Made by a program: the position numbers and the translations under genes
Part shown: positions 37,950 through 38,504 of the stretch, piece by piece
Position numbering within the stretch: the first letter of the stretch is position 1
Layout of the letters: each line of letters begins with the position of its first letter
Origin: a virus
Strand: one strand, 5' to 3'
Virus record (IMG/VR): IMGVR_UViG_3300035670_000600
Span: 1-38,504 of that record
Length of the DNA stretch: 38,504 nt
The notes under the pieces: generated by a model
Databases searched by the model: none
Told to the model about the DNA's origin: nothing
Seen by the model: only the letters and a program-made list of their open reading frames with translations

Positions 37950-38504
37950 TGCTCAAGACCATACAATCGTTAACATCCTTTAATGCGGGAGAATTATCTC
38001 CCCTTTTAGAAGGTCGTCCTGATCTCGCCAAATATGCGAATGGTTTGCGCCATACGGAAAATTTTAAATTTGCTGTGCAGGGTGCAGCTATCAAGAGGAC
38101 AGGAACAGAATTTGTCTCAGAGGTCAAAAACTCGAATGATCGCGTGTGGCTTGTTCCGTTTGTTGCGTCCGCATCACAAGCATATGTCTTAGAATTTGGA
38201 CATCTCTATATTAGGTTTTATACAAATCGTGGACAATTGCTATCTGGAGGATCTCCCTATGAGGTAATCACCCCATATACATCCTCTATGCTTACTAATG
38301 CCGACGGCACATTTGGATTGAGCGTGAAGCAGATTAACGATATCATGTTTATCGCCTGCGGATCTAGGACAATGCCGATTGGCAAATTAAAAAGATTAGC
38401 GCCAACCAATTGGACATTCTCGTATGTGGAAACCAAAAATGGCCCTTTTAAGACAATCAACACAACAGACGCTTACGTAACACCAACAGACGTAACTGGC
38501 AACA
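37949..38504 (+). CDS. Tail tubular protein B-like protein, 5' part
   Basis: This is the N-terminal part of the tail nozzle protein; the frame continues at base 1. It opens MLKTIQSLTSFNAGELSPLL, the 'f.aGelSprl.gr.D' start of this family, followed by EGRPDLAKYANGLRHTENFK and AVQGAAIKRTGTEFVSEV (the 'p.G...RrpGt.fv' pattern). These signatures are the main evidence for the identity of the whole protein. It starts on the stop codon of tail tubular A. Confidence 0.88.
   Translation, partial: MLKTIQSLTSFNAGELSPLLEGRPDLAKYANGLRHTENFKFAVQGAAIKRTGTEFVSEVKNSNDRVWLVPFVASASQAYVLEFGHLYIRFYTNRGQLLSGGSPYEVITPYTSSMLTNADGTFGLSVKQINDIMFIACGSRTMPIGKLKRLAPTNWTFSYVETKNGPFKTINTTDAYVTPTDVTGN
38378..38504. repeat. 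Terminal direct repeat, right copy
   Basis: This is identical to bases 1-127; see the left copy. Confidence 0.95.

Noticed and set aside
38378-38504. Biological direct terminal repeat as in T7
   Set aside because: The 127-base repeat is inside a coding frame that continues correctly across the join, and its length is a standard assembler k-mer. An assembly overlap is simpler.
1-38504. Integrase, attachment site, tRNA genes, phage RNA or DNA polymerase
   Set aside because: I read through all gene-sized frames and gaps and found no sequence supporting any of these.

Overview
The window is the complete genome of a tailed phage with a short-tailed (podovirus, T7-like) virion. Its last 127 bases (38378-38504) repeat its first 127, and the tail tubular protein B gene reads in frame across the join. 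The molecule therefore closes into a circle of about 38,377 bp, opened at an arbitrary point inside that gene. A MucR/Ros-type regulator and a two-domain dCTP deaminase point to an alphaproteobacterial host. That is inference from gene families, not from a match to a named phage. I see no integrase, attachment site, classical repressor, RNA polymerase, DNA polymerase or tRNA.

Layout. (1) A rightward late block runs from about 29.2 kb through the join to 13.47 kb. In order it holds the large terminase, three small proteins, portal, a Bbp19-like protein, scaffold, a structured leader, major capsid, three divergent tandem paralogues that may decorate the head, tail tubular A and B, a gp13/GNAT-like protein, three or four internal virion proteins (one with a GH108 lysozyme domain), a tail fibre, and a lysis cassette. 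(2) At 13.46 kb a near-consensus sigma70 promoter with a palindrome at its start point drives a separate rightward cassette: a small unknown gene, a compact degenerate ABC-type ATPase (pATP-A) and thymidylate kinase. (3) A leftward operon at 18.1-15.0 kb encodes YqaJ exonuclease, RecT, two-domain dCTP deaminase and a small unknown protein. (4) A rightward pair at 18.4-21.0 kb encodes a TOPRIM/VirE primase-helicase and a RuvC-like nuclease. (5) A leftward early/accessory region at 28.4-21.1 kb carries unknown genes, SSB, MucR, a small terminase far from the large one, and several tiny membrane peptides.

How the genes work together. The phage brings its own replication initiator (primase-helicase), SSB, RecT/exonuclease recombination and RuvC-like resolution, and must borrow the host polymerase. 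The dCTP deaminase and thymidylate kinase feed dTTP synthesis. Packaging uses the TerS/TerL pair, and entry probably uses the lysozyme-bearing internal virion proteins.

The most unusual content is a set of five phage genes that look like whole-but-shrunken or split pieces of one protein family, the COG1106/AAA_15 ABC-type ATPases of bacterial defence (AbiL- and PARIS AriA-like). Two compact proteins (13744-14412 and 23305-24219) keep the N-terminal start, the Walker B strand, the H-loop strand and the C-terminal motif, but have lost the Walker A GKS and the H-loop histidine. The products at 27641-28327, 27128-27556 and 26577-27128 resemble the N-terminal half and the missing middle of the same family, again with the catalytic residues gone. 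I read these as possible dominant-negative mimics or assembly partners that interfere with, or modify, a host defence ATPase. This rests on alignment by eye from memory and needs a structure or profile search.
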